Source: Flavobacterium sp.
GTDB lineage: Bacteria > Bacteroidota > Bacteroidia > Flavobacteriales > Flavobacteriaceae
NCBI GenBank assembly: GCA_029946065.1
Contig: JAQSDU010000017.1
Span: 1 to 64,000, forward strand
Direction: 5' to 3'
DNA: 64,000 bases
Made by a program: the position numbers and the translations under genes. The notes beneath the pieces were generated by a model. That model saw only the letters and a program-made list of their open reading frames with translations, did no database searches and was not told the DNA's origin. Numbering within the stretch: position 1 is the stretch's first letter; each line of letters begins with the position of its first letter. Shown here piece by piece: positions 48,138 to 58,334 of this stretch.

Positions 48138-49085
48138 TTATGAGGCATTTGCACCGTCGGAAAATTGAATTCCATTGAGCAGTTCCGCAGCCTTCATTTT
48201 TTTCTTTCCCGGAAACTGAAGGTTCAAAATATAAATAAAACCATCGTTGACGGCGATTTTTATTTCTTTTTTAGAAGTGATGATTTTTCCGATATTTTCA
48301 TCGTGATTTTCATCGATGAATTTTGCTTCATAGATCTTCACATTCCATTCTTGCCCGTTATCATTAAAAAAACACCACGACGCCGGATATGGCGACAGTC
48401 CACGAATCAAATTATGAATTTCCCTACCAGATTTTGTCCAGTCGATTTTGCAATTCTCGCGGTTTAGCTTATAAGCGGTTTTAATGTCATCTGAATCTTT
48501 TTGTATTGTAGTTAAAACAGCACCATTGGCAATAAGCGCAAGCGTTTCTACGACAGTTTTACTTCCTAAATCCATCAATCGGTCGTGCAGTTCACCGGCA
48601 TTTTCACCGGCTGAAATCGGAATTTCGGCACTTAAAATCATCGCACCAGTGTCAATTTTATCATCAATAAAAAAAGTGGTCACACCGGTTTTGGTTTCAC
48701 CGTTAATAATCGCCCAGTTGATTGGTGCTGCGCCACGGTAATTCGGCAACAGCGATGCATGCAGGTTGAAAGTGCCAAATTCTGGCATTTCCCAAACGAC
48801 TTTCGGCAACATCCTAAAGGCTACGACGACCTGCAAATTGGCATTCAAAGCTTTCAGTTCCGTTAAGAAATTTTCGTCTTTTAAATTAGTCGGCTGCAAT
48901 AAATGCAGGTTGTTTTCCAGCGCATATTCCTTTACCGCAGAATATTTGATTTTTTGTCCACGACCCGCAGGTTTGTCTGCAGCGGTAATGACACCAACGA
49001 CTTCATAGTCATTTTTGATAATCGTATTCAAGATTCCCACCGCAAATTCGGGTGTCCCCATAAAAATAATGCGTAATTTTTCCAT
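48138..49085 (-). CDS. fmt: Methionyl-tRNA formyltransferase
   Basis: A 315-residue protein: RIIFMGTPEFAV at the N-terminus, catalytic region FNLHASLLPNYRGAAPINWA (Asn, His, and later Asp in FIDDKIDTG), and the C-terminal OB-like domain. It formylates initiator Met-tRNA using formyl-THF. Its ATG overlaps the recQ TAA by one base, so the two are coupled. Confidence 0.97.
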   Translation of the reverse strand: MEKLRIIFMGTPEFAVGILNTIIKNDYEVVGVITAADKPAGRGQKIKYSAVKEYALENNLHLLQPTNLKDENFLTELKALNANLQVVVAFRMLPKVVWEMPEFGTFNLHASLLPNYRGAAPINWAIINGETKTGVTTFFIDDKIDTGAMILSAEIPISAGENAGELHDRLMDLGSKTVVETLALIANGAVLTTIQKDSDDIKTAYKLNRENCKIDWTKSGREIHNLIRGLSPYPASWCFFNDNGQEWNVKIYEAKFIDENHDENIGKIITSKKEIKIAVNDGFIYILNLQFPGKKKMKAAELLNGIQFSDGANAS

Positions 49086-50977
49086 TATGATTTGATGCTG
49101 TATTGGTTGTTGGGTTTGACGAAAATCATGTCGTCATCCAATAGTTGTTTGAGTACAAAGATAACATCATCAGCCGAATGCCGCGTGATATTTTGTATTT
49201 GTCTCGAATTATAATTACCGGTTTTTAGCAATTGTATGATATCGAATGCAATTGTCTTTTTTCCAGAATTGTCCTTGTTTTGCATAATACAATAAGAACA
49301 AATGCCACAATTTTCTTTTTGGCTTTCGCCGAAATAAGCCAGAATCAGCTTGCTTTTGCAAGTATTTTTCTCGTTGATATAATGTAAAACCGATTGCAAT
49401 TGCGCTTTCTTGAGATTGTTCTGGTTTTCGAGGTATTTTGAAACACGGTTGATTGTGCGGTCGTCTTCGCGTACTTCGTTAAAAGTCAACGTTGCGTCGT
49501 TATTTTTGGCGTGGTATTCAATTATAGCGCGCTCCTGTAATTTTTGTAAAAGTGCAGCAACTTTCGTCTCCGATGCTTCAGATTTTTTTGCGATGAGTGA
49601 AAGATTCAAGGCCGAAGGTGATTCGTAAATACCGGAATAAGTGCGCAAAATGGCTAAAATAATAGATTCGTCGTCCGGATTCAGGCTGATATAGCGAATA
49701 ACTTCTTTCGACTCAATGATGAATTGTACAGTCACTTTTTCTGAAAATTCCTGCGATAAAGTCACAATTCCTTGTCGGTCTAAAAATTGAATTGCATTAA
49801 AAGTATTGACCACCGGGAACTTGTATTGCGAGCAAAACTGGTTCAGGTTGAAAGAAAACTGCTCGTCGATGCCTTCGCCATAAGCAATCCGAAAGTAGTT
49901 GCAGAGTTTTATATAAACAGTAGTCAGGAAATTTTTATCCGGTAAAACCGCAATAAACTGGCTTTCGGCATTCATTGCATCGGACGGACTGGTGAGCAAG
50001 ACTGCGAATGCTTTTTCTTCATTTCGTCCCGCACGTCCTGCTTCCTGATAATAATTTTCGAGATTTTCTGGCAATTGTATATGGATGACGGTTTTGACAT
50101 TCGGCTTGTCGATACCCATTCCGAATGCATTGGTGGCAACAATCACCTGCACTTTTTCATCCATCCAAAGTGCCATGTTTTTTTCTTTTTCTTTAGCATG
50201 TAAGCCGCCATGATAATAAGTAGCTGAAAATCCAAGTGAATTCAATTGCGATGCAACGTCGATACACGATTTTCTATTTCGGGCATAAATAATCGATGGC
50301 TGCGGATTTTTCTTAAGCATTTGCTCGATTTTATGCAGTTTGTCTTCAGCTTCAAAAACCATATAAGCGATATTTTTACGTGCGAATGATTTGGTGAAAA
50401 CAGCGGTATTTTCAAGTTTCAACTGTGCCATAATGTCTTCCTGAACGCGGTTTGTCGCCGAAGCAGTCAAAGCCAGAAACGGTACTTTAGGGAATGCTGT
50501 TTTCAGATTGGCAATTTTGAGATATGCCGGACGGAAATCATGTCCCCATTGCGAAACACAATGCGCTTCATCAATCGCAATAAGATTTATTGGCAGGGTT
50601 TTTATACGGTCGAAAATCCAATCGGATTGCAATCTTTCGGGAGATAAATAAAGAAATTTGTAATTCCCAAATTGGCAATTGTCTAATAATTCAATCATTT
50701 CATCCGCATGGATGCCGCCGGTTAAAGCAATTGCTTTGATGTCGATTTTCTGCAAATTCATAACCTGGTCCTTCATCAAAGCTACCAATGGTGAGATTAC
50801 AAGACAGATTCCGTCTTTTAACATTGCCGGTACCTGAAAACAAACCGATTTTCCGCCACCTGTTGGCATCAGCGCAAAAGTATCGCGTCCGCTCAAAACG
50901 GAATCGATGATTTCCTGCTGCGGCGAACGGAATTGTTCGTGCTTCCAGTATTTTTGGAGAATGGCTAATGCTTGCAT
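49085..50977 (-). CDS. recQ: RecQ ATP-dependent DNA helicase
   Basis: A 630-residue SF2 helicase. Walker A MPTGGGKS at 37-44, DEAH at 136-139, motif V/VI QEAGRAGRNEE. Zinc-binding Cys residues in the RQC part (CKSK then CGICSYC). The C-terminal HRDC domain is replaced by a short winged segment. Repair/recombination. Upstream of fmt with a one-base overlap. Confidence 0.95.
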   Translation of the reverse strand: MQALAILQKYWKHEQFRSPQQEIIDSVLSGRDTFALMPTGGGKSVCFQVPAMLKDGICLVISPLVALMKDQVMNLQKIDIKAIALTGGIHADEMIELLDNCQFGNYKFLYLSPERLQSDWIFDRIKTLPINLIAIDEAHCVSQWGHDFRPAYLKIANLKTAFPKVPFLALTASATNRVQEDIMAQLKLENTAVFTKSFARKNIAYMVFEAEDKLHKIEQMLKKNPQPSIIYARNRKSCIDVASQLNSLGFSATYYHGGLHAKEKEKNMALWMDEKVQVIVATNAFGMGIDKPNVKTVIHIQLPENLENYYQEAGRAGRNEEKAFAVLLTSPSDAMNAESQFIAVLPDKNFLTTVYIKLCNYFRIAYGEGIDEQFSFNLNQFCSQYKFPVVNTFNAIQFLDRQGIVTLSQEFSEKVTVQFIIESKEVIRYISLNPDDESIILAILRTYSGIYESPSALNLSLIAKKSEASETKVAALLQKLQERAIIEYHAKNNDATLTFNEVREDDRTINRVSKYLENQNNLKKAQLQSVLHYINEKNTCKSKLILAYFGESQKENCGICSYCIMQNKDNSGKKTIAFDIIQLLKTGNYNSRQIQNITRHSADDVIFVLKQLLDDDMIFVKPNNQYSIKS

Positions 50978-51067
50978 TAGTTATGAGTTATGAGTTATGA
51001 ATTATAAGTTATGGGTTATGAATTTACGACAGTTAGCCAACTCATAACTTTAACTCATAATTCATAA

Positions 51068-51607
51068 CTACTTTGAAAGTTCGTCTAATATAAAGAGAAT
51101 CCGCTTATCCACCGAATCTTTAGGTACCGGAATCAGATTGTAGCCATAATTCTCATAAGTTTCTCTAAGGTGATCGTAGATGAGTTTTGCCTGTTCGTAA
51201 TTCTCGTAACGAGCATCATCGCTGGTATAAATTTCTTCCCAGGGTGGGAGGATGAAGATTTTGGTGTAAATATTTTCGCGACAAGCGTTATCAAAATGCA
51301 CAGGATAACTATCGCCGATATAATGCATATAAGCCAAAACATCCGGAATGCCGCGGTCTAAGAAAACAACATCATGCTGTTCTGTCGTGGCATTAACGTA
51401 TTGTTTTTTACGCCCTTCGAGCAGCAATTCACTGAACAAAAGTGGGTTTTCAAGAAACAATTGCTCGATGCCTTGTTTTTTAGCCTCCAGAGTAACTTCG
51501 CGTGAGATTTCGGGATAACAACAATATCCTTTTGCTGTAAGTCCGTCGATGATAGTGGTTTTTCCGGTTCCGGGACCGCCGATGATAACTACGATTTCTT
51601 TTGGCAC
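51068..51607 (-). CDS. P-loop AAA ATPase/kinase-like protein (AAA_28)
   Basis: A 179-residue protein with Walker A GGPGTGKT at 9-16 and a D.GIPD segment (VFLDRGIPDVLAYM). It belongs to the group annotated AAA_28 / ATP-binding protein related to NadR-type kinases. Reaction not known. Short tandem direct repeats flank it (50978-51065, 51633-51672). Confidence 0.85.
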   Translation of the reverse strand: MPKEIVVIIGGPGTGKTTIIDGLTAKGYCCYPEISREVTLEAKKQGIEQLFLENPLLFSELLLEGRKKQYVNATTEQHDVVFLDRGIPDVLAYMHYIGDSYPVHFDNACRENIYTKIFILPPWEEIYTSDDARYENYEQAKLIYDHLRETYENYGYNLIPVPKDSVDKRILFILDELSK

Positions 51608-51784
51608 TTTTTCAAAATAAGGCGCAAAGATAAGTTTTAGATTTCAGATTTCAGATTTTAGATTTTAGATTTTTATAAAGTTTGTGGTAAATCTGAAATT
51701 TTCTTATGAATGAAGCTGCCCTAGCCTCGATTACCTCATTGGCCTTTATCTTAATTGGAATTCGGTGAATTTCATTTGCAGTAA

Positions 51785-51826
51785 GTAGCTTTTTGGGCTG
51801 GTGTTCAGCCCGAAAACTACTGCGTA
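51785..51826. repeat. Palindromic intergenic element
   Basis: Imperfect inverted repeat gtagctttttgggctg/cagcccgaaaactac. It may be a REP-like dispersed palindrome or an RNA hairpin. AT-rich repeats of agattt surround it (51633-51675, 51885-51915). Confidence 0.5.
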
Positions 51827-51947
51827 AAGCGGGAAATAGCTTCGAAAAATAAATTCAGTTGAATTTTTTTGCCCAAAACCCAGAAATCTGAAATCTAAAA
51901 TCTGCATTCTAAAATCTTTCCTCTATATTTGCGTTTATTTGATTAGA

Positions 51948-52232
51948 ATGGACAAGAAGACCGAAGAATTTTACATCAGGCTGAAAGAGGAATTGAGCAC
52001 TACATCTGAATGGCCGTCTGAATACTTATACAAATTTATCGTGCCTACAACTGCGCAAAAGGTGTTGGAAGTAGAAAATGCTTTTAATAACATGGGCGCT
52101 GTTATCAAGACTAGCCAGTCGAAAACCGGCAAATACACTAGTGTTTCGGTAAACGTAAGGATGGAAAGCCCGGATGCTGTGATTGAAAAATACATTGCTT
52201 TGTCGAATATCGAAGGCATAATTTCACTATAA
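51948..52232 (+). CDS. DUF493 (YbeD-like) protein
   Basis: A 94-residue ACT-like fold protein (FIVPTTAQKVLEVENAF, then SKTGKYTSVSVNVRMESPDA). Start at 51948 (MDKKTEEF); a TTG three codons earlier is the alternative. Conserved, function not defined. Followed immediately by the DUF4290 gene. Confidence 0.9.
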   Translation: MDKKTEEFYIRLKEELSTTSEWPSEYLYKFIVPTTAQKVLEVENAFNNMGAVIKTSQSKTGKYTSVSVNVRMESPDAVIEKYIALSNIEGIISL

Positions 52233-52233
52233 A

Positions 52234-52956
52234 ATGACAGAAAAATATATCAAGGAAAACGCGAACGACGTGGTTTATCATTTGGAATATAATGCGGAAC
52301 GTTCGCATCTTATCATTCCGGAATATGGTAGGCATTTGCAGAAATTGATCAATCAGGCGACAGAAATTGAGGATCGCGAAACGCGTAATAAGGCAGCCAA
52401 ATATATCATCCAGGTGATGGGAAGTTTGAATCCGCATTTGCGTGATGTACCTGATTTTCAACACAAACTGTGGGATCATATTTTTATTATGTCGGATTTT
52501 CGTTTAGATGTGGATTCACCCTATCCGATTCCGTCACGCGAGGTTTTGCAGTTGCGACCTGATCCGTTAGAATATCCTCAGAATTTTCCAAAATACCGTT
52601 TTTATGGCAACAACATCAAGTATATGATTGATGTTGCGAACAAATGGGAGGAAGGTGAACTCAAAAGTGCTTTGGTAAAAGTCATCGCCAACCACATGAA
52701 AAAATCATATCTGAGCTGGAACAAGGATACGGTGAAAGACGATGTGATTTTTGAACATTTGTATGAACTTTCGGGCGGTAAAATTAACCTTACGGGAAGC
52801 GAAGAAGAATTGCTCACGACGACAGATTTGATGCGCACGAACAAACGCACGACCAATAAAATTATGCCGAATAACGGCGGGCAGAAACCGAAAATCATGA
52901 AAAACGGGAAGCCGAACAACCCGATGCATAAGAACCAAAATAGAAAACAACAATAA
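52234..52956 (+). CDS. DUF4290 protein
   Basis: A 240-residue protein conserved in Bacteroidota, usually just upstream of murA as here. YNAERSHLIIPEYGRHLQK is the N-terminal signature and the Lys/Asn/Gln-rich tail is typical. Function unknown. Confidence 0.9.
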   Translation: MTEKYIKENANDVVYHLEYNAERSHLIIPEYGRHLQKLINQATEIEDRETRNKAAKYIIQVMGSLNPHLRDVPDFQHKLWDHIFIMSDFRLDVDSPYPIPSREVLQLRPDPLEYPQNFPKYRFYGNNIKYMIDVANKWEEGELKSALVKVIANHMKKSYLSWNKDTVKDDVIFEHLYELSGGKINLTGSEEELLTTTDLMRTNKRTTNKIMPNNGGQKPKIMKNGKPNNPMHKNQNRKQQ

Positions 52957-53020
52957 ATCAATGATTTTTGAATTTGTGTAATTCAAAATTTATAATTCAA
53001 AATTCATAATTCTTTTAAAA

Positions 53021-54334
53021 ATGGGAACTTTTAAAATTGAAGGCGGTGTTGCGCTAAAAGGAGAAATTACGCCACAGGGCGCAAAAAATGAGGCTTTACA
53101 GATTTTATGTGCTGTTTTGCTTACGCCTGAGAAAATTACGATTAACAATATTCCGGACATTATTGATGTCAATAAACTCATTACGCTCCTCAAAAATTTG
53201 GGCGTTAAGATTGAGAAAATTGGAAAAGGTTCTTATACGTTCCAGTCGGATGAAGTGAATGTTGGTTACCTTGAGACCGAAGCTTTCAAAAAAGAAGGCG
53301 GCTCATTGCGAGGCTCGATCATGATTGTTGGTCCGCTTTTGGCGCGTTTCGGAAAAGGATATATTCCAAAACCGGGTGGCGATAAAATTGGAAGAAGAAG
53401 ACTCGATACCCACTTTGAAGGTTTCATCAATCTCGGAGCGAAATTTCGTTACAACCGCGAAGACCATTTCTACGGTGTAGAAGCGACGGAAGGCTTGATT
53501 GGAACGGATATGCTTTTAGACGAAGCATCTGTAACTGGAACTGCAAATATCGTTATGGCGGCAGTTTTGGCCAAAGGAACGACTACGATCTATAACGCTG
53601 CTTGTGAGCCATACTTACAGCAATTATCGAAAATGCTGAACTCGATGGGTGCGAAAATCACTGGTGTTGGGTCAAATTTACTAAAGATTGAAGGAGTAGA
53701 AAAACTCGGCGGATGCGAGCACAAGATTTTGCCGGATATGATTGAAATTGGTTCTTGGATTGGCCTTGCGGCGATGACAAGAAGTGAAATCACTATTAAA
53801 AATGTAAGCTGGGATAATTTGGGCATCATTCCCAACACGTTCCGTAAACTCGGAATTACTTTAGAAAGAAGAGGCGACGATATTTATATTCCTGCACATA
53901 CTGATGGTTATGAAGTAAAAACTGACATTGACGGCTCGATTCTTACCATTGCCGATGCGCCGTGGCCAGGATTTACTCCGGATTTATTGAGTATCGTTTT
54001 GGTTGTGGCGACACAGGCGAAAGGCGATGTATTGATCCATCAAAAAATGTTTGAAAGCCGTTTGTTCTTTACGGACAAGCTGATTGATATGGGTGCAAAA
54101 ATCATGTTGTGCGATCCGCACCGTGCTGTCGTAATAGGGCATGACTTCAAATCGCAATTAAAAGCGACTACGATGTCATCACCGGATATCCGTGCAGGAA
54201 TTTCGCTGTTGATTGCAGCACTTTCTGCAAAAGGCGTTAGTACGATTCAGAATATTGAGCAGATTGACCGTGGCTATGAGGATATTGAAGCAAGGTTGAG
54301 AGCGATTGGCGCTAGGATTAGTCGTGAGGATTAG
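53021..54334 (+). CDS. murA: UDP-GlcNAc enolpyruvyl transferase (MurA), Asp-type
   Basis: A 437-residue enzyme that makes the first committed peptidoglycan precursor. GPLLARFGKG is followed by PGGDKIGRRRLD, where Asp121 stands at the position of E. coli Cys115. Cys is the residue alkylated by fosfomycin; Asp variants (as in Chlamydia and Mycobacterium) are insensitive. Forms a conserved run with DUF493 and DUF4290. Confidence 0.97.
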   Translation: MGTFKIEGGVALKGEITPQGAKNEALQILCAVLLTPEKITINNIPDIIDVNKLITLLKNLGVKIEKIGKGSYTFQSDEVNVGYLETEAFKKEGGSLRGSIMIVGPLLARFGKGYIPKPGGDKIGRRRLDTHFEGFINLGAKFRYNREDHFYGVEATEGLIGTDMLLDEASVTGTANIVMAAVLAKGTTTIYNAACEPYLQQLSKMLNSMGAKITGVGSNLLKIEGVEKLGGCEHKILPDMIEIGSWIGLAAMTRSEITIKNVSWDNLGIIPNTFRKLGITLERRGDDIYIPAHTDGYEVKTDIDGSILTIADAPWPGFTPDLLSIVLVVATQAKGDVLIHQKMFESRLFFTDKLIDMGAKIMLCDPHRAVVIGHDFKSQLKATTMSSPDIRAGISLLIAALSAKGVSTIQNIEQIDRGYEDIEARLRAIGARISRED

Positions 54335-54366
54335 TGAATGAGCGAATTAGAAAATTATATAATGAA

Positions 54367-54394
54367 AATCCCGTCTTGTTGAGAGACGGGATTT
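54367..54394 (+). terminator. Terminator of murA
   Basis: Stem aatcccgtct/agacgggatt with a T run immediately after murA; the minus-strand DUF5686 gene ends just beyond it. Confidence 0.85.
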
Positions 54395-54422
54395 TTTTGT
54401 TAAAGTTAATTATCTAATTAAA

Positions 54423-56903
54423 TTACTCCAAAATATTCAAAAACTTCAGCCCAAAAACAACACCGTCACCGACATAGCCATTTTGGTAAGAGCGTACATA
54501 ATCAACACGCAGCATTCTGAATTTTCCAAAACCAAGGTTGTTCAATCCAACTGTAAATTCGTTGTATGGACTTATTTCAGGAACCATCAATCGGTGAAAT
54601 CCGATAATCAGATTGGATTTTAACAAGCTTAACAACGGAATTTTATTCATTATAAAACCACTGTCATTGTATTCTGAGTGTAATTCTAGATAAGAATCGT
54701 TTGTACTTGCTGCATAATATGGCAAAAGATTGAACACATTCAGGTAGCGCTCGCTTTGCCCGATGTGTGTTTGGTTGCCGTTAAAATGTTTGTAATCGAT
54801 AAACGAAATGTCATCGCCATTAAAGAATTTTCCGCCTTTTAGGTTCACGGCAATATTGCCTTTGTTGCCGAATGTTACGTCATAAAAGGTGCGTGCCGAT
54901 ACAAATTGGTATTCGTAATTTTTTTCGCTTGCGGCAAAAGCATTTTCGTAAGAAAGCAGTAATGTTGGGTATTTGCTACTGCGGAAGTTTACTTTTCCAT
55001 CTGGTCTTGTAATATATTTATTGCCAAAATTAATTCTTGCCGTAATGCCCGCTTTCATCAAATGGTGCGATTCAAAAGCCAGTGCGTCAGAAAACGGATT
55101 TAGCGGATTGTTCGAGGTATAGGCATCATCATCTTTTACAACCGATTGGTCTGTAGTGTTTACCAAAGGTTTTCGTTGTATGTACTCAATTCTTCCGGCA
55201 AGATTCACTCCATTGGCAACATTTTGTGAGAAGGCAACTCTTGCAAATTCCTTATTGTACAATTTCATGTAATTGTCCTTGAAAAATAAAGTACTCACCG
55301 TGTTGATCAACTTGCTGATCGGGTTTTCCGAATTGTATTGACTCACGGTACTTCCGCCCGAAATATTTAACGCAGCATAATTCTGGTTGTTGAAACGGTG
55401 GTAATAATTGCCCAATACGCGTAGCCTTTCGTCGGAAAAACCATAATTGAAAGTGGTACTTATTGCGGTATATTTACCTTTGTCTTCTTGGTTCCATTTC
55501 GTATAAGAAAATCCTGAATCGAGGTTCCAACCTTGAACTGTATTAAAGCTCAATGAGGTGAGGTTCAGCAAACCTTCGTAACTTAGATTGGTTTTCTTAA
55601 AGCTATTTTTGTAATTATAACCCGTAATTATATCTCCAATCCTAAATTTGTTATTTTTTTTGTCTATCGAATCCAGGTAGGTTTTTGAGGTGCGTAGCGT
55701 GTGGATGCTGTCTTTTCTTATGTAATCTGTGCTTTCTTCTTCTGTAAGCGGAATTGGTCTGCTTTCATTCCAAAAAGTAGCATCTTTTTTGTTCGAATTT
55801 TCTTCAAAACTTACGATTTCATTCGTAAACGTCTTCTTCGGAAATTTATCTTGAAATTCGTAGTTGCTATACACATAAGAAAATTTTCCGCCGAATTTTA
55901 TACCAAACATACTTGCGGAAAACTCAATACTTTGGGTATTTTTAGCCCAGAGATTGGCATTTTTATTATAGCTGAAATTTTGCACGAGCTTCAATTTGTC
56001 AAGAAATTCTTGATGCATTCTTCCGCCTGTGGTCTCTAAATCGACGGCATAAATCGCCCAAGTATCTTCCACTATATAAATGTAACCTTCAAAAACTGGT
56101 TCGACATCGCGCTTGGCCGTTACTTTGATCTTGTTAATCATCTGGTTGTTTTCGTCGTTAAAAGTACCTTCTAGTTTGTACTTATAATAGTTGAAAGCGT
56201 TGTCAGCGATTGGCGAAATCATGTTCATTCCCAATTTTACGGTATTGTCATAGAAGTCATAAGTTGTGGACATGGCGGTATTGTAGCTAAAACCGTTGTC
56301 GTTCCCGCTGACTTTTGAGGCAATAATCTTTTCCTTTAGATTGTCGGGTTTTTCAAAAGTGATTTTGGAAACAGTTTCCGATAAGTATAAGATTCCGGTT
56401 CCTGTAGAATCGAGCATACCGTCCATATCGCCAACTTCCATGCCCATGATTTTTTTCGGGACGTCTTTCACTTTGAAAATTCCCCTTGAGTAGAAATCGG
56501 CTGTAAACCGCGCTGTTCTTTCAGAATTTTCTTTTTTGGCAGCTATTGCTTTGCGAATGACACCATTGGCGAGATTGTCTTTTGAATTGATGACCACTTC
56601 TGAAAGTGATAGGTTTTCTTCTGCTAGTTTTGCATTTTGTACAAACGGGAATTTGTCAATATTCACGCTGATTTTTTTCGTTTTATAACCTAAAGATTGA
56701 TAAATGAGCGTGTATTTTCCGGGTGTTTTAATGTTAAGTTCGTATTGTCCCAAGTCGTTTGACGAAGTGCCATTGTAGGTGTTTTCGACCAGGATACTAA
56801 CCAAAGGCAGCGCTGTTCCTTGTTCGTCGGTGATTGTTCCTTTGATTTGTGCAAATGCAGAAATGCCTGAGGCGAGCAATAAAAAAGTAAATAATTGTTT
56901 CAT
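54423..56903 (-). CDS. DUF5686 outer-membrane protein with CarboxypepD_reg-like domain
   Basis: An 826-residue protein with a signal peptide (MKQLFTFLLLASGISAFAQ). Residues 22-100 are the carboxypeptidase-regulatory-like beta sandwich (KGTITDEQGTALPLVSILVE) that precedes many TonB-linked and outer-membrane proteins. The remainder is a DUF5686 barrel with many aromatic beta strands and ends in F..G..FLNILE. Likely outer membrane. Confidence 0.88.
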   Translation of the reverse strand: MKQLFTFLLLASGISAFAQIKGTITDEQGTALPLVSILVENTYNGTSSNDLGQYELNIKTPGKYTLIYQSLGYKTKKISVNIDKFPFVQNAKLAEENLSLSEVVINSKDNLANGVIRKAIAAKKENSERTARFTADFYSRGIFKVKDVPKKIMGMEVGDMDGMLDSTGTGILYLSETVSKITFEKPDNLKEKIIASKVSGNDNGFSYNTAMSTTYDFYDNTVKLGMNMISPIADNAFNYYKYKLEGTFNDENNQMINKIKVTAKRDVEPVFEGYIYIVEDTWAIYAVDLETTGGRMHQEFLDKLKLVQNFSYNKNANLWAKNTQSIEFSASMFGIKFGGKFSYVYSNYEFQDKFPKKTFTNEIVSFEENSNKKDATFWNESRPIPLTEEESTDYIRKDSIHTLRTSKTYLDSIDKKNNKFRIGDIITGYNYKNSFKKTNLSYEGLLNLTSLSFNTVQGWNLDSGFSYTKWNQEDKGKYTAISTTFNYGFSDERLRVLGNYYHRFNNQNYAALNISGGSTVSQYNSENPISKLINTVSTLFFKDNYMKLYNKEFARVAFSQNVANGVNLAGRIEYIQRKPLVNTTDQSVVKDDDAYTSNNPLNPFSDALAFESHHLMKAGITARINFGNKYITRPDGKVNFRSSKYPTLLLSYENAFAASEKNYEYQFVSARTFYDVTFGNKGNIAVNLKGGKFFNGDDISFIDYKHFNGNQTHIGQSERYLNVFNLLPYYAASTNDSYLELHSEYNDSGFIMNKIPLLSLLKSNLIIGFHRLMVPEISPYNEFTVGLNNLGFGKFRMLRVDYVRSYQNGYVGDGVVFGLKFLNILE

Positions 56904-56966
56904 GTGTTAGTGTTTATTGTAATGAAGACGTTTTGGCTATGCAAATGGTTGTATGGAGTAAAAAAA

Positions 56967-57383
56967 TTATTGTAAAAAAGATTGGATGGCGAGTGCGTAG
57001 CTCTGCATTCCAAACCCAATGATTATGCCTTTGGCGTTTGGCGAAATAAAGGAATGGTGACGAAAGGTTTCTCGGGCGAAAGTGTTCGAGATATGCACTT
57101 CTATAACCGGCGTCGTAATGGCTTTTACAGCATCGCCTATACCAACGGAAGTATGCGTATAGGCGGCAGCATTCAGTATAATTCCATCAAATGAAAAACC
57201 CGATTGTTGGATTTTATCGATCAATTCGCCTTCGATATTGCTTTGGAAATAAGACAGTTCAATGTCTTTGAATTGCTCTTGTAGGATTTTAAAATAATCT
57301 TCAAAAGTTTGGTCGCCATAGATTTCTGGTTCACGTTTGCCAAGCAGGTTGAGGTTAGGCCCGTTGATGATGATGACTTTCAT
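56967..57383 (-). CDS. aroQ: Type II 3-dehydroquinate dehydratase
   Basis: A 138-residue shikimate-pathway enzyme. INGPNLNLLGKREPEIYG with catalytic Tyr22, ILNAAAYTHTS, EVHISN with the conserved His, and RETFRHHS with the catalytic Arg. Full length for the family. Confidence 0.97.
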   Translation of the reverse strand: MKVIIINGPNLNLLGKREPEIYGDQTFEDYFKILQEQFKDIELSYFQSNIEGELIDKIQQSGFSFDGIILNAAAYTHTSVGIGDAVKAITTPVIEVHISNTFARETFRHHSFISPNAKGIIIGFGMQSYALAIQSFLQ

Positions 57384-57492
57384 AGTAGGATTTTTCGTAA
57401 ATATAGAAAAAGAAATAAGATTTTTAGGCGGGAAGTCAGTAAGACGGTAAGATTTTAAGATTCTATAAATTGAAACCTATCTTTTTTAAATA

Positions 57493-57529
57493 AAAAAAAC
57501 GCCAGATTCACTTTTGAATTGGCGTTTTT
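57493..57529 (-). terminator. Terminator downstream of barrel gene
   Basis: aaaacgcca/tggcgtttt inverted repeat flanked by A and T runs, downstream of the gene at 57577-58116. Confidence 0.75.
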
Positions 57530-57576
57530 AATAAACGGATTACAATCTTAAAATCATACAGTCTTACGATTTAAAA

Positions 57577-58116
57577 TCAAAACTTATATCCAACAGAAAA
57601 TTGTGCAGTCGTATTTTTGATATCCGCATTTTCTGATGTATCTGTCAGTCCTACAACATATCTACCCGATACAAACAGTCCCTGAATCAAATTGACAGTT
57701 ACACCGCCAGCGACTGCGAAATCAAAATTCTTGGCTTTAAAATCAGTACCAATATTGCTATAATTGTCATTTACAAGAAAACCAAATTGTGGTCCTGCAT
57801 CAATACTTACAATTTTTGGCAGCACATAAAATCTTGCCATTACAGGAATATTGATATAATCTAACTTGATATCATCTGAACTTTCAACTTTCGCGCCTTG
57901 TGACGAATAAAGCAGCTCGGGCTGAACAGAAAAGCTTGGAGTAAGATTTAGTTCAACAAAAGCACCTACGTGAAAGTTGGTTATATTGTCGCTATTGAAG
58001 TCGGCTTTGACATTAGAAAAATTGGCACCGCCTTTAACTCCAAAATGAAAGCCCTGTGCATTTATGGATAATGATCCCAAGGTTAAAAACATTGTTAATA
58101 AGATTGCTTTTTTCAT
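57577..58116 (-). CDS. PorT-like outer-membrane beta-barrel protein
   Basis: A 179-residue protein with signal peptide (...LSINAQG). GVKGGANFSNV at the N-terminus and a C-terminal aromatic (VGYKF) are typical for the Bacteroidota porin-family small barrel (OMP_b-brl_2). Paralogue of 58908-59510. Confidence 0.9.
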   Translation of the reverse strand: MKKAILLTMFLTLGSLSINAQGFHFGVKGGANFSNVKADFNSDNITNFHVGAFVELNLTPSFSVQPELLYSSQGAKVESSDDIKLDYINIPVMARFYVLPKIVSIDAGPQFGFLVNDNYSNIGTDFKAKNFDFAVAGGVTVNLIQGLFVSGRYVVGLTDTSENADIKNTTAQFSVGYKF

Positions 58117-58301
58117 AATTTGATTCTTTAGTTATTGTAAAATAATTGTTTTAGTACTAGCGAATTTAGGCATATTAGAATCCTTTTTTAATAAAGAAAT
58201 GTGAATTAACTTTTTTTTATGCGATTTTGATTGTTAACAATATGTTGATAACTGTGTTAATAACTCAATCTTAATGAAAAATCGAAGTGTTAAAATTTAT
58301 A

Positions 58302-58309
58302 TAAATTTG
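58302..58309 (+). promoter_or_regulatory. Flavobacterium-type -7 promoter box
   Basis: taaatttg fits TAnnTTTG. It lies 25 bases before the ATG at 58335. A matching TTG at -33 is not clear. Confidence 0.4.
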
Positions 58310-58334
58310 ATAAAATTTAAAACAAAACAAAATT

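Noticed and set aside
50978..51065. Short tagged repeats (gagttatga) as a functional array
   Set aside because: Simple AT-rich slippage repeats common in intergenic Flavobacterium DNA; no further structure.
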